This document shows, piece after piece, positions 1 through 11,893 of a stretch of DNA of 64,000 nt; the stretch's first letter is position 1; the number at the start of each line of letters is the position of its first letter. The notes under the pieces are model-generated. The model saw nothing but the letters and a program-made list of their open reading frames with translations, was not told where the DNA came from and searched no databases. Source of the DNA: Letharia columbiana (lineage: Eukaryota > Ascomycota > Lecanoromycetes > Lecanorales > Parmeliaceae); assembly GCF_014066305.1 (NCBI RefSeq), contig NW_023501083.1, forward strand, positions 248,001-312,000. The letters run 5' to 3'. A program made the translations under genes and the position numbers.

Positions 1-1
1 C

Positions 2-352
2 ATCATTGGTGCTGTTGTCTTCACCAGCGTACAAACCCAAGACATGTACGATCAAGCCGGTGATGGACTGCGCGGAAGGAAAACAGTTCCGCTTGTGGTT
101 GGAGATCATTACGCCAGGTGGTCGATTGCTATCGCGATGGCAGTCTGGTCTGTCGTCTGTCCCACCTTTTGGCAGTTGGGTCCAGGCGCTTATGCGATGT
201 CAATGATTACCGGTGCTATCGTCATCTTCCGAACTCTCGCTAAAAGATCAGTTTCAGCCGATAAAATGACCTTTCGGATCTGGAATCTGTGGATGGTCAT
301 GCTTTATTTAATGCCACTGTTCAAAAGGATCAAAGGGGACTCCTGGCTATGA
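2..352 (+). CDS. UbiA-family prenyltransferase / membrane terpene cyclase, C-terminal part
   Basis: Partial: the frame is open from base 2, so the 5' end lies outside the window. The visible 116 residues contain an aspartate-rich segment, QTQDMYDQAGD, followed by LRGRKTVPLV. This resembles the second Asp-rich Mg-diphosphate-binding motif of UbiA-superfamily enzymes. Hydrophobic helices follow (around WSIAIAMAVWSVV, AMSMITGAIVIF and LWMVMLYLMPLF), and the frame ends in a short basic tail. UbiA proteins move or cyclise prenyl diphosphates inside membranes; fungal secondary-metabolism members include membrane-bound sesquiterpene cyclases. Which substrate this one uses cannot be told. A terpenoid cluster could extend to the left, and a P450 lies 4.6 kb to the right, but no other cluster gene is evident between them. 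Confidence 0.72.
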   Translation: MIGAVVFTSVQTQDMYDQAGDGLRGRKTVPLVVGDHYARWSIAIAMAVWSVVCPTFWQLGPGAYAMSMITGAIVIFRTLAKRSVSADKMTFRIWNLWMVMLYLMPLFKRIKGDSWL

Positions 353-1919
353 TCGAGTGCGCTTCCGAGCTCAATTACACAAACCCCGATAATCCGGGAT
401 CCGGTCTTTGTCGGTGTCAACTGAGCTCCCCCGCTTCGATTCCAGGTGCATGGTGCGGTATCATCTTTGCCAAAGTCGATTTCCTCTTCAACGCAGGATC
501 ACATGAGGCCGAGGCTCAGTTTCTATCTCTCGACTTGATAGCCTTCTTCTAGCGCAATTTGGAAGGAGTTGAGGAGCTCTCAAATCTAATTTCCAGTCTT
601 CGAAGTGTCACCTCCATTGGGTACTTTAATCGAAGAGCACGCTGCGCTTCTCCATGCCTACTCGACACAAAAGAGCAAAGGAAAGCTTCGATGAAATACA
701 CCTTGTTATTGTTCTTGAAGGGTCTCTCGCGAGACGATCCATGATAACCTAGTCTGCACTTTAGGGCAGCATTAGTGCTTCACTCGCAGGCAGTGTCTAC
801 GGCATCCCTTTCAAAGAGCGCATCGACCGCTACTTATAGTTACGTTGCGAGTTGCTCTGGCACGATGTAACACGCGCAAGAAGAGCCATAATAGAACTAT
901 TGGTAGCTCTTCATAGCAATGCTACCTATACACAATGCTACGTTGTGATACTGCAGGCTGTCAGACCGCCTGTGATAGTGTCTCACAATCATTCTGCCAA
1001 ATTCTTTGCCGCACGCATCTTTGGTCCGAGCCATTTGTCAACGGGGAGAGTTATCTTTGTGCCAAATACGGTTCTATGCAAGCAGCCCCTCGGTTGTATT
1101 TCGAACTTGTGTCATTGGCCACTGGACGTTGGGGCGATGGCTAGCTGCGTCGTGGTTGCCTTAGGGTTGAGGCGGGCCTTGCCGTATCTGGTAGCGGGCC
1201 TCGAGCTACAGCACAAGTGATCTGGTAGCTCTTTTAGTGCTCAAACTTGCTGATACAGTACCTACCCGAGCTACCGTCTAGGATTTGAATACGGCCGGAG
1301 GATTAGGAAGCTATTCATCGTAATAAGCTTCCTTTTGCGAGCATCGACCGAATCGTTCCGTCCTTCAAAGGTTCGCACTGAGGGAATCTATTTGGAGTCT
1401 CTTGTCCATCCAATATTGGAGGCTATGACTCGTCATGTCAGCTGGCTGAGCGAGGAATGAAGCAGAGTCATCCTTGCTTTCCATGCGGACCCTGTGCGTA
1501 AGTAGGCACAGGTCCGCAAGTGGCTCGTGGCGTCATGCCGAGATCACTAACGAACCGTGCCTTATTCGTAATCATTCTCGTGCTCCGGCTATTAAAGCTT
1601 GAAAAGCCAAGCGAATATCTCATGTGGCACGTGCATGCTCGCTTTCAAAAAGACCGCAGGAAATTAACGAGAACAAGATGGCCCGACAGTTCCGGGTTCT
1701 GGCAGTTGTGGCATCAGATGCGTTCGCTGCGAGACTACGCCTGCTACACCTCAAACGTTGGCGAGGTTGCAAGGTCCAACTCGTGAAGAAACCCCTGAGG
1801 CACGGTTAGCGGAGAATTCGAATGCATTCCTGCGCTGGCCCCCACGATGGCCAACATTCTGTATATGCTGAACATTTCCACACATATACAGGGAGTACGT
1901 GACTCCTGAATGAGCAGCT
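353..1919. other. Intergenic, no supported gene
   Basis: 1.57 kb of ordinary composition. Frames of 60-120 codons exist on the plus strand, but none shows a recognisable motif, signal peptide or matching splice sites. It presumably holds the 3' UTR of the UbiA-type gene and the promoter of the Pth11-like gene. Confidence 0.5.
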
Positions 1920-3471
1920 ATGGCAAACCCTCTGGCAGGTCTGACCCCAACAGAGCTGGCTCAAACGCCAGCTCTGATGCCTCCGGCGGGGGTTGTGTCC
2001 AATTTCATCAACCCCTCAGGTACTCTGGAGGGCGTCGCGAATGCGACAATGGCAATCTGTTTTACGTTCACAACGATATTCGTGCTGGTGCGACTGCTGA
2101 CGAAGTATTGCGTTGATCGAGCTTTTCAGTGGGAAGACTGTTAGTATTATGCAAATTTGCCCGAGCTCAAAATAGGGGAGAAAGCTGACTTGTTTTCAGG
2201 GTGTTGTTTGGTAGCTTGGGTAGGATGATGCGCCACCCAGCAAGCGATCTTTCGATTGATGTGAATACAGATGGGTATCCTTGCTTTTGGCAGTGTCATA
2301 TTAGATGCGCAATCCCAAGGAGCTGGACGTCACCAATGGGATGTGAATGTGATCAATGTTCTTAAAGTCGCTAGGGTAGGCTCCCAATCTCGAGAAACAG
2401 GCGTGTATAGTCTAACAGTATCTCTAATTTAGACCTCAAATGTCGGCTCGATCATATACGGGCCCATCATCGCCATCGCAAAGCTTGCCATCCTTCTACA
2501 ATACAAAAGAATTTTCGTGGCACACAAGCGCAACTTCGTCTTCTACGGCGTCCACGTACTCATCTGGACTAACCTGCTCTTTTACTTCATCGAGACATTT
2601 TTGGAGATCTTCGCATGCACGCCACGAGAGAAGATCTGGAATCCATTGACTCCAGGCCACTGCATCAGTATTGAGAACAATTATATTGCTATTGGGGCAT
2701 GGAACGTTCTTTCCGATTTCTTGATATTGATTCTTCCTATGGTAGCGATCTCGAAATTGCAGATGGCGAACACGAGGAAGATCGGTGTTGCGGCTGTGTT
2801 CGCTACTGGTCTATTGTAAGTCATGAGGAGAATCACTTACGAGGGATATATGAAATCCGGAGTCAATGTACTGACTGCAAGCAGCGCTTGTGTCGCCAGT
2901 GTCGTGCGCCTGGCCTACACTGTCGACTTGCTTTACACCTCCGACGAGACATACTCGATCATCAAAGTCGGGCTATGGAAGTGAGTGTCTCTGTGCCTCT
3001 ACCCAACCCGATCCGCTCCCTGACGATACTGACAATGTGTACAGCGTGGGCGAACTCACAACCATAATCCTCTGCGCCTGCTTTCCCATCATGCCCAAAT
3101 TCATCCAATGGATCACCGGCAAAACCAAAGACAAGTCTACCTACCACCCAGCCGCTTACGGCAACAATTACGGCCTCAAAGGTCACAACAGCAAACGTAA
3201 CAATCACTTCTCGGATCCAAGGGCCTCAAACAATACAACCCCCTGGCTGGACTCAGAAGACCATGAGATTGGCCTCATGGGCAAGACCAAGGGCAACTAC
3301 CATAATCTGGATGTGGGACAGAGTTACCTTGCAAAACCTGGGCCTATCAGCAAGGTGGAGCCGGTTGCGAGGGTCAAAGGTGGGGCGTCGGAGAATAGTA
3401 TCTGGAAGACGAATACTGTGAGGGTGGATAGTTCGTTGGATTCGGAGAGGGGAGGGCATGATTTTGTATGA
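1920..3471 (+). CDS. Pth11-like seven-TM rhodopsin-domain protein
   Basis: Six predicted exons: 1920-2139, 2200-2219, 2271-2375, 2433-2815, 2882-2980 and 3045-3471, giving 417 aa; all phases match. The fungal rhodopsin domain (the integral membrane family around Pth11-like receptors) is recognisable. TM1 (ATMAICFTFTTIFVLVRLLTK) leads into FQWEDWCCLVAW. Then come GRHQWDV, the KLAILLQYKRIF helix, a long helix ending FYFIETFLEIFACTP, NVLSDFLILILPM, a helix with ACVASVVRLAYT, and ELTTIILCACFPIMPKFIQW as TM7. The roughly 115-residue tail is hydrophilic and cytoplasmic. Members are plasma-membrane proteins; Magnaporthe Pth11 senses surfaces during infection, but the ligand here is unknown. Exon 2 is only 20 nt. 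ATG at 1920 is the first in frame. Confidence 0.85.
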
Positions 3472-4917
3472 TTTGATGTCTCTATGGGCTTGGTTTCGAT
3501 GTTCCTTTTTGGCATTGCCATGGGGGTTTGGTAATTATGGGCAGGTTTGTATCATACCGGCATGGTCACAGGAGTAAATATATCCATCCATCTAATACCT
3601 TCATCGAGTAAGTCCATCAAATCGCGCTCTTCGGACGCAATATAATGACAATATTGATGATAAAAATATACAGGCACACCTACCTACCCTGAACACCCTG
3701 CACCGGAAATTCCACCCCCGGAAACCCATCCATCTCCCGAGGCCCAAAAAACCGGGGGGGGGGGGGGTTTGTTTGGTGCGATAACCTCGCATATGCCGCC
3801 GCTCGTACTGCTACCCCAACGGCGCAATCTACGGTACCGTAAACCCGGCGAGAAGGCCGGCCCAGCACCGCGAATTTTTGTCCCCAACCCCATAAAGTAC
3901 GAAACCGACGACCACACACCCGACCCAAATCTCCCTCACCCCCAAGATCCCGACCCGTTTTTTCACCCTCAAAGTCTCGACCCGGTGCCCTTTTTTTTTT
4001 ATTCTTTTTTGCACCTATGGGAAAGAAGGGGGGGGGAGAGAGATGGGGGGGGGAGTGTGTGTGTGGCACCCAAATCGCAAATCGCAAATCGCAACCACCC
4101 CCCCTTCCCCCTCCCCCCGGATAACAAGGTAACAAACAGATAACGAACGGGCTGGCTGGCTGGCGACTTCCCTCCCCCCCCCCCCCCCCCCCCACCTCTC
4201 CCCCACCATCTAGCCTCCTGCTGTGCCCTGCACACACCCCGAGCTTTTTCTAATCCGCCTTAAGGTATGTATTCCCAGTCCGTAATGGGGGGTACATAAT
4301 GTAGGGTGGGTAAGGTAAGGTATATGTAGGTAGGGGTGGGTAGTCATATTATGTAGGGGTGGGTACATTAGTCCCATTTCCAACTTTTTTCACCCAACGC
4401 GCCGGCACTGGGATACGGATGGAGGGCGGCGCGGGGGGTTTTCTCTTTGTGCATGTCATGCGTGATGATGTCGTGGTGGGTGGTGGTGTGTCGTGGTGGC
4501 CCGAAGTTTGGGTTTTGGGGGGGGTAGGTGCGTGGGTGTGAAGGATAGGTGAGTGGGGTAGTGGGGTTGGTGGTGTGCTAATTAGGGGTAGGGGGGTTGG
4601 ATTGGGGAGACGGGGTTGGGGGATGGATGGGTTAGGGAGGGAGGGGAGAGCCGGGCTGTTGGTGGTTTTTTGGCTTGTAGAGTAGGTAGGTTGATGATTG
4701 TGGGAGTTGTGTTTGGAGAGGGAGGTTGGATTGACTATTTTTCTTTTCTCTCGCTTTGTATATACAGGTATACTTGTGAGATTCACGCTGGGTTAGCATA
4801 GAGTTAGTCGGCGTCTGTGTTGCCAGTAGTATATGATTCGGACTGATATTTATCCTGCGAACCCCAGTCCCATTGCCCCATCTCCGTTTCTTGTGCTGCG
4901 TTGGATCTCACACAAAA
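3472..4917. other. Low-complexity intergenic region with homopolymer tracts
   Basis: Spacer between the Pth11-like gene and the P450. It contains a 14-G run (3754-3767), a 20-C run (4174-4193), shorter G or C runs, and a G/T-rich, C-poor stretch on the plus strand (about 4260-4730). Long frames on either strand here are compositional artefacts rich in Gly or Pro. The last part should contain the P450 promoter. Confidence 0.6.
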
Positions 4918-6743
4918 ATGTACACAACGCTCCTCGCCTCCGCCGCCCTCCTCACAACCCTCTACACCCTCTACGGCCTCATCTACCGCCTCTACTTCTC
5001 CCCGCTGGCCAAATACCCAGGCCCCAGACTCGCGGCCGCGACGAGGTGGTATGAATTCTACTACGATGTGGTGAAGAGGAATAGGTTCAGTTGGCAGATT
5101 CAGAAGATGCATGATCACTACGGTAGGACACCTTTTCCACATGCTTTTGCTACTTCCTTTCGGCATTCTCATGCAGGCAGAGGAGAGATGATCATACGGG
5201 CTCGCTAACCATTCCCTCAGGACCGATTATAAGGATCAGTCCGGAAGAGCTCCACATCCGCGATCCAGAATGGTACGACGAGCTTATGACTACTTCGATC
5301 CGGCCACGTGACAAGAGCGAGGCGTTCGCTGGTCGGTCAGGCAGGGATTCTATTTTTGGTACTGTGCAGCATGATCACCATCGCGTGCGTCGGGGAGCGC
5401 TCAATCCTTTCTTCAGCAAGAAGAGTATAAGCGCTATTGAGCCGTTGATACAGAATAAAGTCGATTTACTGTGCACGGCGTTAGGGGAGTATGCGCCGGG
5501 CGGGAGTGATGAGAAAAGGGCGGGAAAGGAAATTGAGCTGGGACTGGCATATATGAGTTTGACGCTGGACATCATATCTCATTATGCGTTTGGGAAGAGT
5601 TATGGGTTACTGGATCTGCCAGGGTTCAGTCAGCTGTGGAAGGATGTGGTTGAGAATGTGATGGAGTCGTTCGCTCTCGTTCGAAACTTACCTTGGCTTC
5701 CGGAAGTGCTGAAGAAGTTGCCAATGCCGATTACCAAAATGATAGACACGGGCATGGCATTCTACCTGCAAATGGAAGCGGAAACGAGGGTCGAAGTTGT
5801 CAAAATTGTGGAGGGCAAGAAGAAGAAAAGCGAGAAAGACATTGAGGACTCAACGACCGCTCATAAAAACATTTTCGAGGAGTTGTATGATAGTAATCTA
5901 CCGCCACAGGAGAAAACGATTGACAGGTTGAATGAGGAAGGATTTGCGTTGATTCTGGCTGGAGCTGATACAAGCAGTGCAACGCTGTCGCAGCTCTCAT
6001 ATCATCTTCTAGCGAATCCGGATATTCTAAAGACTTTGAAGGAGGAGTTGAAGGGAGCGATGCCGGATACGCAGGTCCCAATGCCGTCGCAGGAGTTGGA
6101 GAATTTGCCGTTTTTGGTGAGTCCGCCTCTTCGGCTTTGTGTTATGAGGATGGAGTGGATGCTGATGAGAAGCAGAGAGCTTGCATCACGGAAGGTCTGC
6201 GTGTCAATGCTATTGCGACATCTCGCTCCGTCCGCGCGGCGCCGAATGAGACATTACGCTACAAAGATTGGGTCATCGAGCCCGGAACGCCCGTGGGAAT
6301 GAACACGCATTTCACGCATCTGAGCTCTGAAATCTTCCCGGAGGCGACAAAGTTCGATCCCTATCGCTGGCTGAAGGCTGAGAAGGAGGGTACGAAGGCG
6401 GAATTGGAGAAGTATTTCAATCCATTTGGAAAAGGGTCGAGGAATTGTGTTGGGCTCAAGTGCGCATCCTCATCTCCGTTCACTTCTTCCTTTTCCTTCT
6501 TCTTCTTCTTCTTTGTCAATCGGATTCTTAGAGTGTAAGGGCTGACGTTCTGTTGTCGGATGTAGTCTTGCAAACGCAGAGGTGTATATGACGATTGCGA
6601 ATGTCTTTCGAAGACTGGAAATGGAACTGTTTGAGACGGAGAGGGATGATGTGACAATCGTCTGCGATGCATTCATTGGTCATCCCAAGAAGGAGAGCAA
6701 AGGTGTTAGGGTGAAGGTGTTGAGAAAATGGGATAGGACCTGA
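4918..6743 (+). CDS. Cytochrome P450 monooxygenase
   Basis: Four predicted exons: 4918-5122, 5221-6116, 6176-6459 and 6566-6743, giving 520 aa, a normal length for a fungal microsomal P450. There is an N-terminal membrane anchor ([19 protein letters not shown]) followed by the proline-rich hinge YPGPRLAA. The I-helix oxygen-activation motif is AGADTSS, the K-helix ExxR is EGLR, the meander segment is FDPYRW, and the haem-binding loop is [10 protein letters not shown] with the ligand Cys. The frame rejoins across intron 3 as [13 protein letters not shown]. The overall style ([29 protein letters not shown]) resembles the trichodiene-oxygenase-like group of fungal P450s, which oxidise terpenoids and other hydrophobic substrates, but the substrate cannot be assigned. 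Intron 3 carries a long pyrimidine tract. The gene stands alone. Confidence 0.93.
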
Positions 6744-8465
6744 AGGATCAGGTGCAGTTTGCACGCGATTTGTGCTGGCTGACTTTTATAGATGTCCCTG
6801 TGATGAGACATAAGTAGATACTGTTCTACCACCTCCAGATCCCTAGAACCCTTTCCAGTATGGTCATTCGAGGGCTAGTCTCCCTCCGCGTGCGGTCTTT
6901 GTACGGTTCCTTGTATAATTCGGGCAAAGAGGAAAGGTGTTGTTGCAGCATGTATGGACTAGGACTACTGAGTCCATAAAAGCTCAAGATCGTTCCTTCC
7001 CTCCATTGTCGCCTAAGCGGCCAATCCTAGCCAAGTTGATCTTCATTTTTTTCCGCTCTTACTTTCTCCGTCGGCCTGGCCAACGTAAGCTCGACCTTCA
7101 GCCCACGCAGATGTTGTTCGGATCCTGAAGCGCTATGCTCTTTGTTTGTTCATCTTCCTTGGTATCCCCTCGTTTCACCAACGGTTTGTTTACTCGTAAG
7201 AATCCCAAGTCTTCCTTGCCTTTGTCATGGCCTCTGGCTCTGCTTATCCCTCGCTTTGGTTGCAACCCCACTGCTTTCCATCTTTTTCTAGCCCTGGTGC
7301 TCTGGATCTCAGTCCTCGCAGGAAAGTGTCGGTTGAGTCTGGACCCCAGGACTCGTAAGAGAGTCTTTGTTGATAAGACATTTGGGATGTGCTGCACATC
7401 AGAGGCAATCTGCGGACAAGGGAAAGAAGGAGACTAGGTGTGAGATAGGTGGAAGAAGGGAGAGATGAGAAAGATATTCTTGAAATGAAGAGGTCAGAAT
7501 AGAGTTGATATTTTGGCTTACTGCGGGCATGTTTCAACACACGGTACCACTACTGGTGACCCAATATTTAAATAACCTTCACAATCCACACTCCGAGGGG
7601 AATCACGGAAATCGCGGGTATCAGGGATACGCTTTGACTTACATAAGGAATCTTAGCTTCCCCGCTTTCCCCCCCCCCCCCTTGGTGCTTCCTCGGCCAA
7701 ATTCCACTCGTTCCGAACTTCCGATGGCTGCCCCGAGAGCCAGGTGGGCTTACTCCTGCAGGACTCACTCGGCTGACCTGGGGAAAGCGGGCTGAAAAGT
7801 ACTGAGAAAAAGGATACTCTAGCGCTTATAGAAAAGGTTCGCTTTGACATCTCAACGGCCTGGTGAACCTTGGATTAAGAAAGAAAGAAAGAGAGAAAAT
7901 TCAGCCTGCCCGTCCGCACCGTTCAACCTTTTTCAATACATATAAAAATGTTTTGTGATATGTTGGAAAAGTAAGGGAAAGCAATTGCTATCTGAGACAT
8001 CTATCCACCAGCACAGCACACCTTTTCAAACCGGTTTCCGGGAGATGAGAGGAGCCTGCATGAACACACCACACCCTGCACCTCGGAGACGTTTCGCCAA
8101 GTCTCCCCAACCAATGCACTGTAGATCATGCAAAAGGAAATTGGAGAAATTGACGTTGTACAGAGCATCCAAATGCTCTTATCCATCTTCACCATCCTCT
8201 GACTCCACTGGGACTGGCGACAAGGTGAACCAATGTGGTTTCCAGTGATACGACAATTGCTTGCCGAAATACGATCCCCAAACATCTGTCCGAAATGTAA
8301 ACGATTACCTTCTTCAAACCATTCGTCGAGGGCAACTATCTTTCCGAGCTAAGATACACAACCATTACTTGCAATATGACTTCTTCCTCTTACCTTCTGT
8401 ATCAAACATCCTCACAGTCAATCAAGCGACACCCACCCACAATCGTGACAAGAAACGATATCAAC
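6744..8465. other. Intergenic, no supported gene
   Basis: 1.7 kb between the P450 stop and the bZIP start. Several open frames under 100 codons occur on both strands without motifs. There is one C-run near 7670-7681. It likely holds P450 3' UTR and the long leader or promoter of the bZIP gene. An in-frame upstream ATG at 8376 could extend the bZIP protein. Confidence 0.5.
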
Positions 8466-10756
8466 ATGCCCGGCTTCTCCCAGAAGCCGTTTGACCCATT
8501 CACGCAGAATGACACAACATCACCAACTGGCTTCCAGCCACCCCAGCCAACAAGACGGCCCCCGCCAGTACCTCTGCAACAGCCTGGCATGAGCATCTCA
8601 AGCTTTTCGCAGAGGCCACTTGAGATGCCCACCCCAATTGACATGGAATCACCTGCAATCTCCCAAACCAGTAGCAGAAACAACAGTGATCCCATGCGAG
8701 AACGCAACAATTCGGTGGCACAAAGCAGTGCTGGGACTAATGTATCCAGTGAGGCCCGTGGCAAAAGCCCGAATATCTTTGCTTCTTTCCTGGGTAGGAC
8801 GCCCCGAATGACCAAGAGTAGGCCATGCCAGTTCTTTTTCATGCCATTGAGATGCATGCTAAAGAAGCTATAGATGGAAAGCAGCAAAAGAAACGTGGGC
8901 CCAAGACCGACTCCAAGCCGGCGTTGAACTCGAAGCAAGAGAAGAATCGACAAGCCCAAAGGTATGCTTTCCCTGTTATTTGTCATGTATTTTTTGCATC
9001 GAGGTTTTTTTGGAGTCTTGGCAACAAATCTTCCAAACACTCAGTCTGCCAGCATCGAGGAAATCACATTCCTTCCGACGTCAACTCCTCACTTCTTCAA
9101 CGCTGATCGTGCATACAGAAATCATCGGGAGAGGGTTGCAGCATACACCATGACGGTCGAGAAAGAAGCTAATAGGGCTCGAGACGCTCTGAGGCTGACG
9201 GAACATGCTCTTTCGTTGGCCAACAACGAGAACTCTGCCTTGGCAGAAGAGAACCGCAAACTCACACACCAGAGTGGTGTCTTGACGCAGCTCCTACGAG
9301 TCAACAACATCGGGGTCCCCAATTTTAGCACGACTCCGCTCTCCTCTAACGGCCAGCAAGGGTCCGCACGTATCGATGGTAGCCGTGCCGCCACCGAGGC
9401 GCCCCGTCCCTCGAACCAACAGCGAGAATCACCATACGGCGGCCACCCCAACAGCTCACAGAATGCTCTTGGAGGCTTCAGTCCAAACGGCCGTGGCTTG
9501 TCTCCAGCGTCCCCAGCTTATCCTTATGTCCATGGTGGAATCATGCAAGACGTCGGCGCTCCTCAGAATGGCTTCTCGGGAGGCAGCCACACGTCACCGT
9601 CGTCTGGCAAAAACCCTTACGCGCAGGAGTTCCCCAGCAGTCAAGTTAACTACGCTAATGAGTCTGCTTTTGCTGGAACACCTTACGCCAATACCAATTA
9701 TGATAGTCCTTACGCAAGCACGAACCACAATGGCAGTCAGACCCATGTACCGGCCAATCAGTTTGAAGCTCAATCGATGCCGCAACAGAACCATGCATTC
9801 ACTCAAGGTCACGCGCATGCTACACCAGCTCTGGCGACTCAGACGTCCTACGGCAACGCTTCGAGTCCTTATGCGAATCCAAATTACCACAGCAGTCCTG
9901 AGGATTCGCAAGTCAACCAATTCCAAGTCCAGTCAATGCAGATGCCGCCTCCAAATGGAATTAGCGACTATCAGACATACCCTGCAATGAACATTACAAT
10001 CCAGAGCCCCTACTTCAACGATTCCTCCGACCAGCAGCCACCAATTCCTGATGTCGCTCCCCACGGGACAATCACGTTCACCAATGTCTCGAAGTACGAG
10101 GTGTCTCATCCAGCTGAGGTTGCCCAATGGCGCCTCCTCACGCCCGATATAGAGGAGCCAGAGATGACACGCGAGTTCGCCATTCCTTTCATCCTCGAGT
10201 ACGTATCCCCCAAATCCACCCTGCTGTCCAGCCCAACTCGTTACCTTCCCAATACCTGAACCCTGCTGACCACGCGTACAATAGCCTCGAAGCGGGATGC
10301 CGTGACCACGTCGCTTTCATGATCAACCGCTCCAATGAAGCCGCAGCCAATTCCAACCCTACATCTCATGAGGAGTACAATCACAATGGCCACGGTCTCA
10401 TGGTATCCTCGACGCACTGGCATTCCTTAGTGAATAATGGGAGCGACCCCTTACTCCCCACCGCGCCTGCCATGGATCAATCCGACCTGCACTTCATCGA
10501 ATCCCTCATCAACAGCGCCGATCAGATCCCGCTCCGTGGCGAGATGACACCCGTGCAGGCGTGGACTTGGATGAAGCAGCAGCGTGGCCGCGCCGATTGG
10601 CTGTGCAACGAGGACTGGGAGAAGCTGTGGAAGATTCTAAAGGATGCTTGTCGATGCTACGGGTTCGGAGCTGTGGTAGAGAAATATGAAGTGGAGAATG
10701 CGATGCATGAGGTTTACTGCGCGAGGCATCCGGAGATGAATAGGGAATGGGATTAA
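8466..10756 (+). CDS. bZIP transcription factor
   Basis: Four predicted exons: 8466-8817, 8865-8961, 9119-10198 and 10285-10756, giving 666 aa. The basic region is split by intron 2 and reads KKRGPKTDSKPALNSKQ, then NRQAQRNHR after splicing, which satisfies the bZIP signature N-x7-R. A coiled coil follows (about residues 150-195, with leucines in ALRLTEHALSLANNEN). The middle is a long Ser/Asn/Gln/Pro-rich disordered region with repeated SPYAN- and PYAxxNY-like pieces, as in activation domains. The C-terminal 155 residues (LEAGCRDHVAFMI to MNREWD) look folded and conserved. Targets are unknown. ATG 8466 fits a typical MPGFSQ start; an in-frame ATG at 8376 would add 30 residues. Intron 1 could use the acceptor at 8864 or one slightly later. 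Confidence 0.88.
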
Positions 10757-10828
10757 GAAAAGGGGCTCCGAGTCAACACGGCTGGATGATACCCCCGTTC
10801 TGTGCAATCAAATATGTATTACGACCGT

Positions 10829-11182
10829 TTCCATGTTTACGACTCTTCAATTCTTGAATGGTACCGCCTCTTGTCAGTGTGGCAAGGACGATTCAGCAGG
10901 AGATGGCCACGGGTACGCCTTTTTATCTACGATTGTTCGATTCTTCATTGAGAACACTCCTCGTCAGCACAAACATTCAGCAAAAAAGGCCATTGGTGCG
11001 TCCCCGTTACAATTCTTCGATTATTCGATAGAACCGGCTCTTGTCCGCACAGCAAGGACAATTGATTAGGATATGGCCACGGGTGCGCTCTTGTTATCTA
11101 CGATTCTTCAGTTCTTGAATGGTACCGCCTCTTGCCAAGACGGCAAGAAAATTTCAGCAGGAAATGGTCATGGGTACGCCCG
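10829..11182. repeat. Degenerate four-copy minisatellite, unit about 85-92 bp
   Basis: Four head-to-tail imperfect copies lie just downstream of the bZIP stop: roughly 10829-10920, 10921-11006, 11007-11091 and 11092-11182. Each has a CGA-TT(C/G)TTC-like start, a CCTCTTG(T/C)C-like centre, CAGCA(A/G)GA or similar, and a GGCCA(C/T)GGGT(A/G)CGC end block. Copies 1 and 4 are closest (shared TTCTTGAATGGTACCGCCTC). Confidence 0.75.
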
Positions 11183-11893
11183 TTTAAGCTAGGAAACCTC
11201 TTGACCAGAATGGTTACCTGTTCATAGCATGCATAGATAGATAGATTCATACCGATCACACGTAGCCGTGTCCTGGACGGGACTCCTGGAGACCTGATTT
11301 TGTGCTACTCCTTTCCACAAACCCTGCACCGGACAGGTTGCAACCTACCGCCAAGAAGCCATGCACTCTTCATATTGAATGGGTGTTCTCTCCTAGAACA
11401 CCTGGGCGTAGGCCACGTACAGATTGGTGGATTCTATGCCACCTTGGTCATATCTATACATATTGTATCATACACGTACTGATCTTCAACGCAGGACAGC
11501 ACAGGCTTCCAATGAAACATGAACGTGATATCTATGACTTTGACTTTCTCACCTTGGGGGAAGAAGCAGGTGGAATCAATGCCACCGTTGCCACCCTCTT
11601 TCTTTCACAATAACTCGAAAACCGGCTTCAATGAGCTCGAAATGGATGATGGCGCGGGCACGCTTGTCCTCTATCTGCAGGTCCCATCCCATCTCGCCTG
11701 TAAGGCACCAAAAATCTCCATCGATCTACACCCACCACCAAGGCACCATTGATGATGGAGATGTGGAGTTCGACGTCACTGCTTAAGACATGAAGGAGTA
11801 TAAGATGGAGCTCTGCACGCAGGTTATGCCTGCTTTTCAACAGCAAAGACCGCTTTCAAGTACAAGACTCTCGTCTCGCGTGACAGAACGAAA
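11183..11893. other. Intergenic, no supported gene
   Basis: About 0.7 kb of ordinary composition between the minisatellite and the phytase-like gene. It includes a short GATA run (about 11234-11246). The last 100-150 bases presumably hold the leader of the secreted esterase. No frame here has coding character. Confidence 0.45.

Noticed and set aside
3680..4237. 185-codon minus-strand frame across the homopolymer region
   Set aside because: Almost entirely Gly/Arg/Pro from C- and G-runs, no motif, overlaps similar artefact frames on both strands.
1..6743. A single terpenoid cluster joining the UbiA-type gene and the P450
   Set aside because: Only two possible members, separated by a Pth11-like gene and long spacers, with no other biosynthetic gene in view; cannot be supported from this window.
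8964..9118. Hydrophobic N-terminal extension (MLSLLFVMYFLHRGFFG) of the bZIP exon 3 frame
   Set aside because: This is intron 2 read through. Splicing 8961 to 9119 restores the bZIP basic region N-x7-R, which the extension would destroy.
9376..9990. 204-codon plus-strand frame rich in Arg/Thr inside the bZIP gene
   Set aside because: Shadow of the Ser/Asn-rich bZIP exon 3 in another frame.
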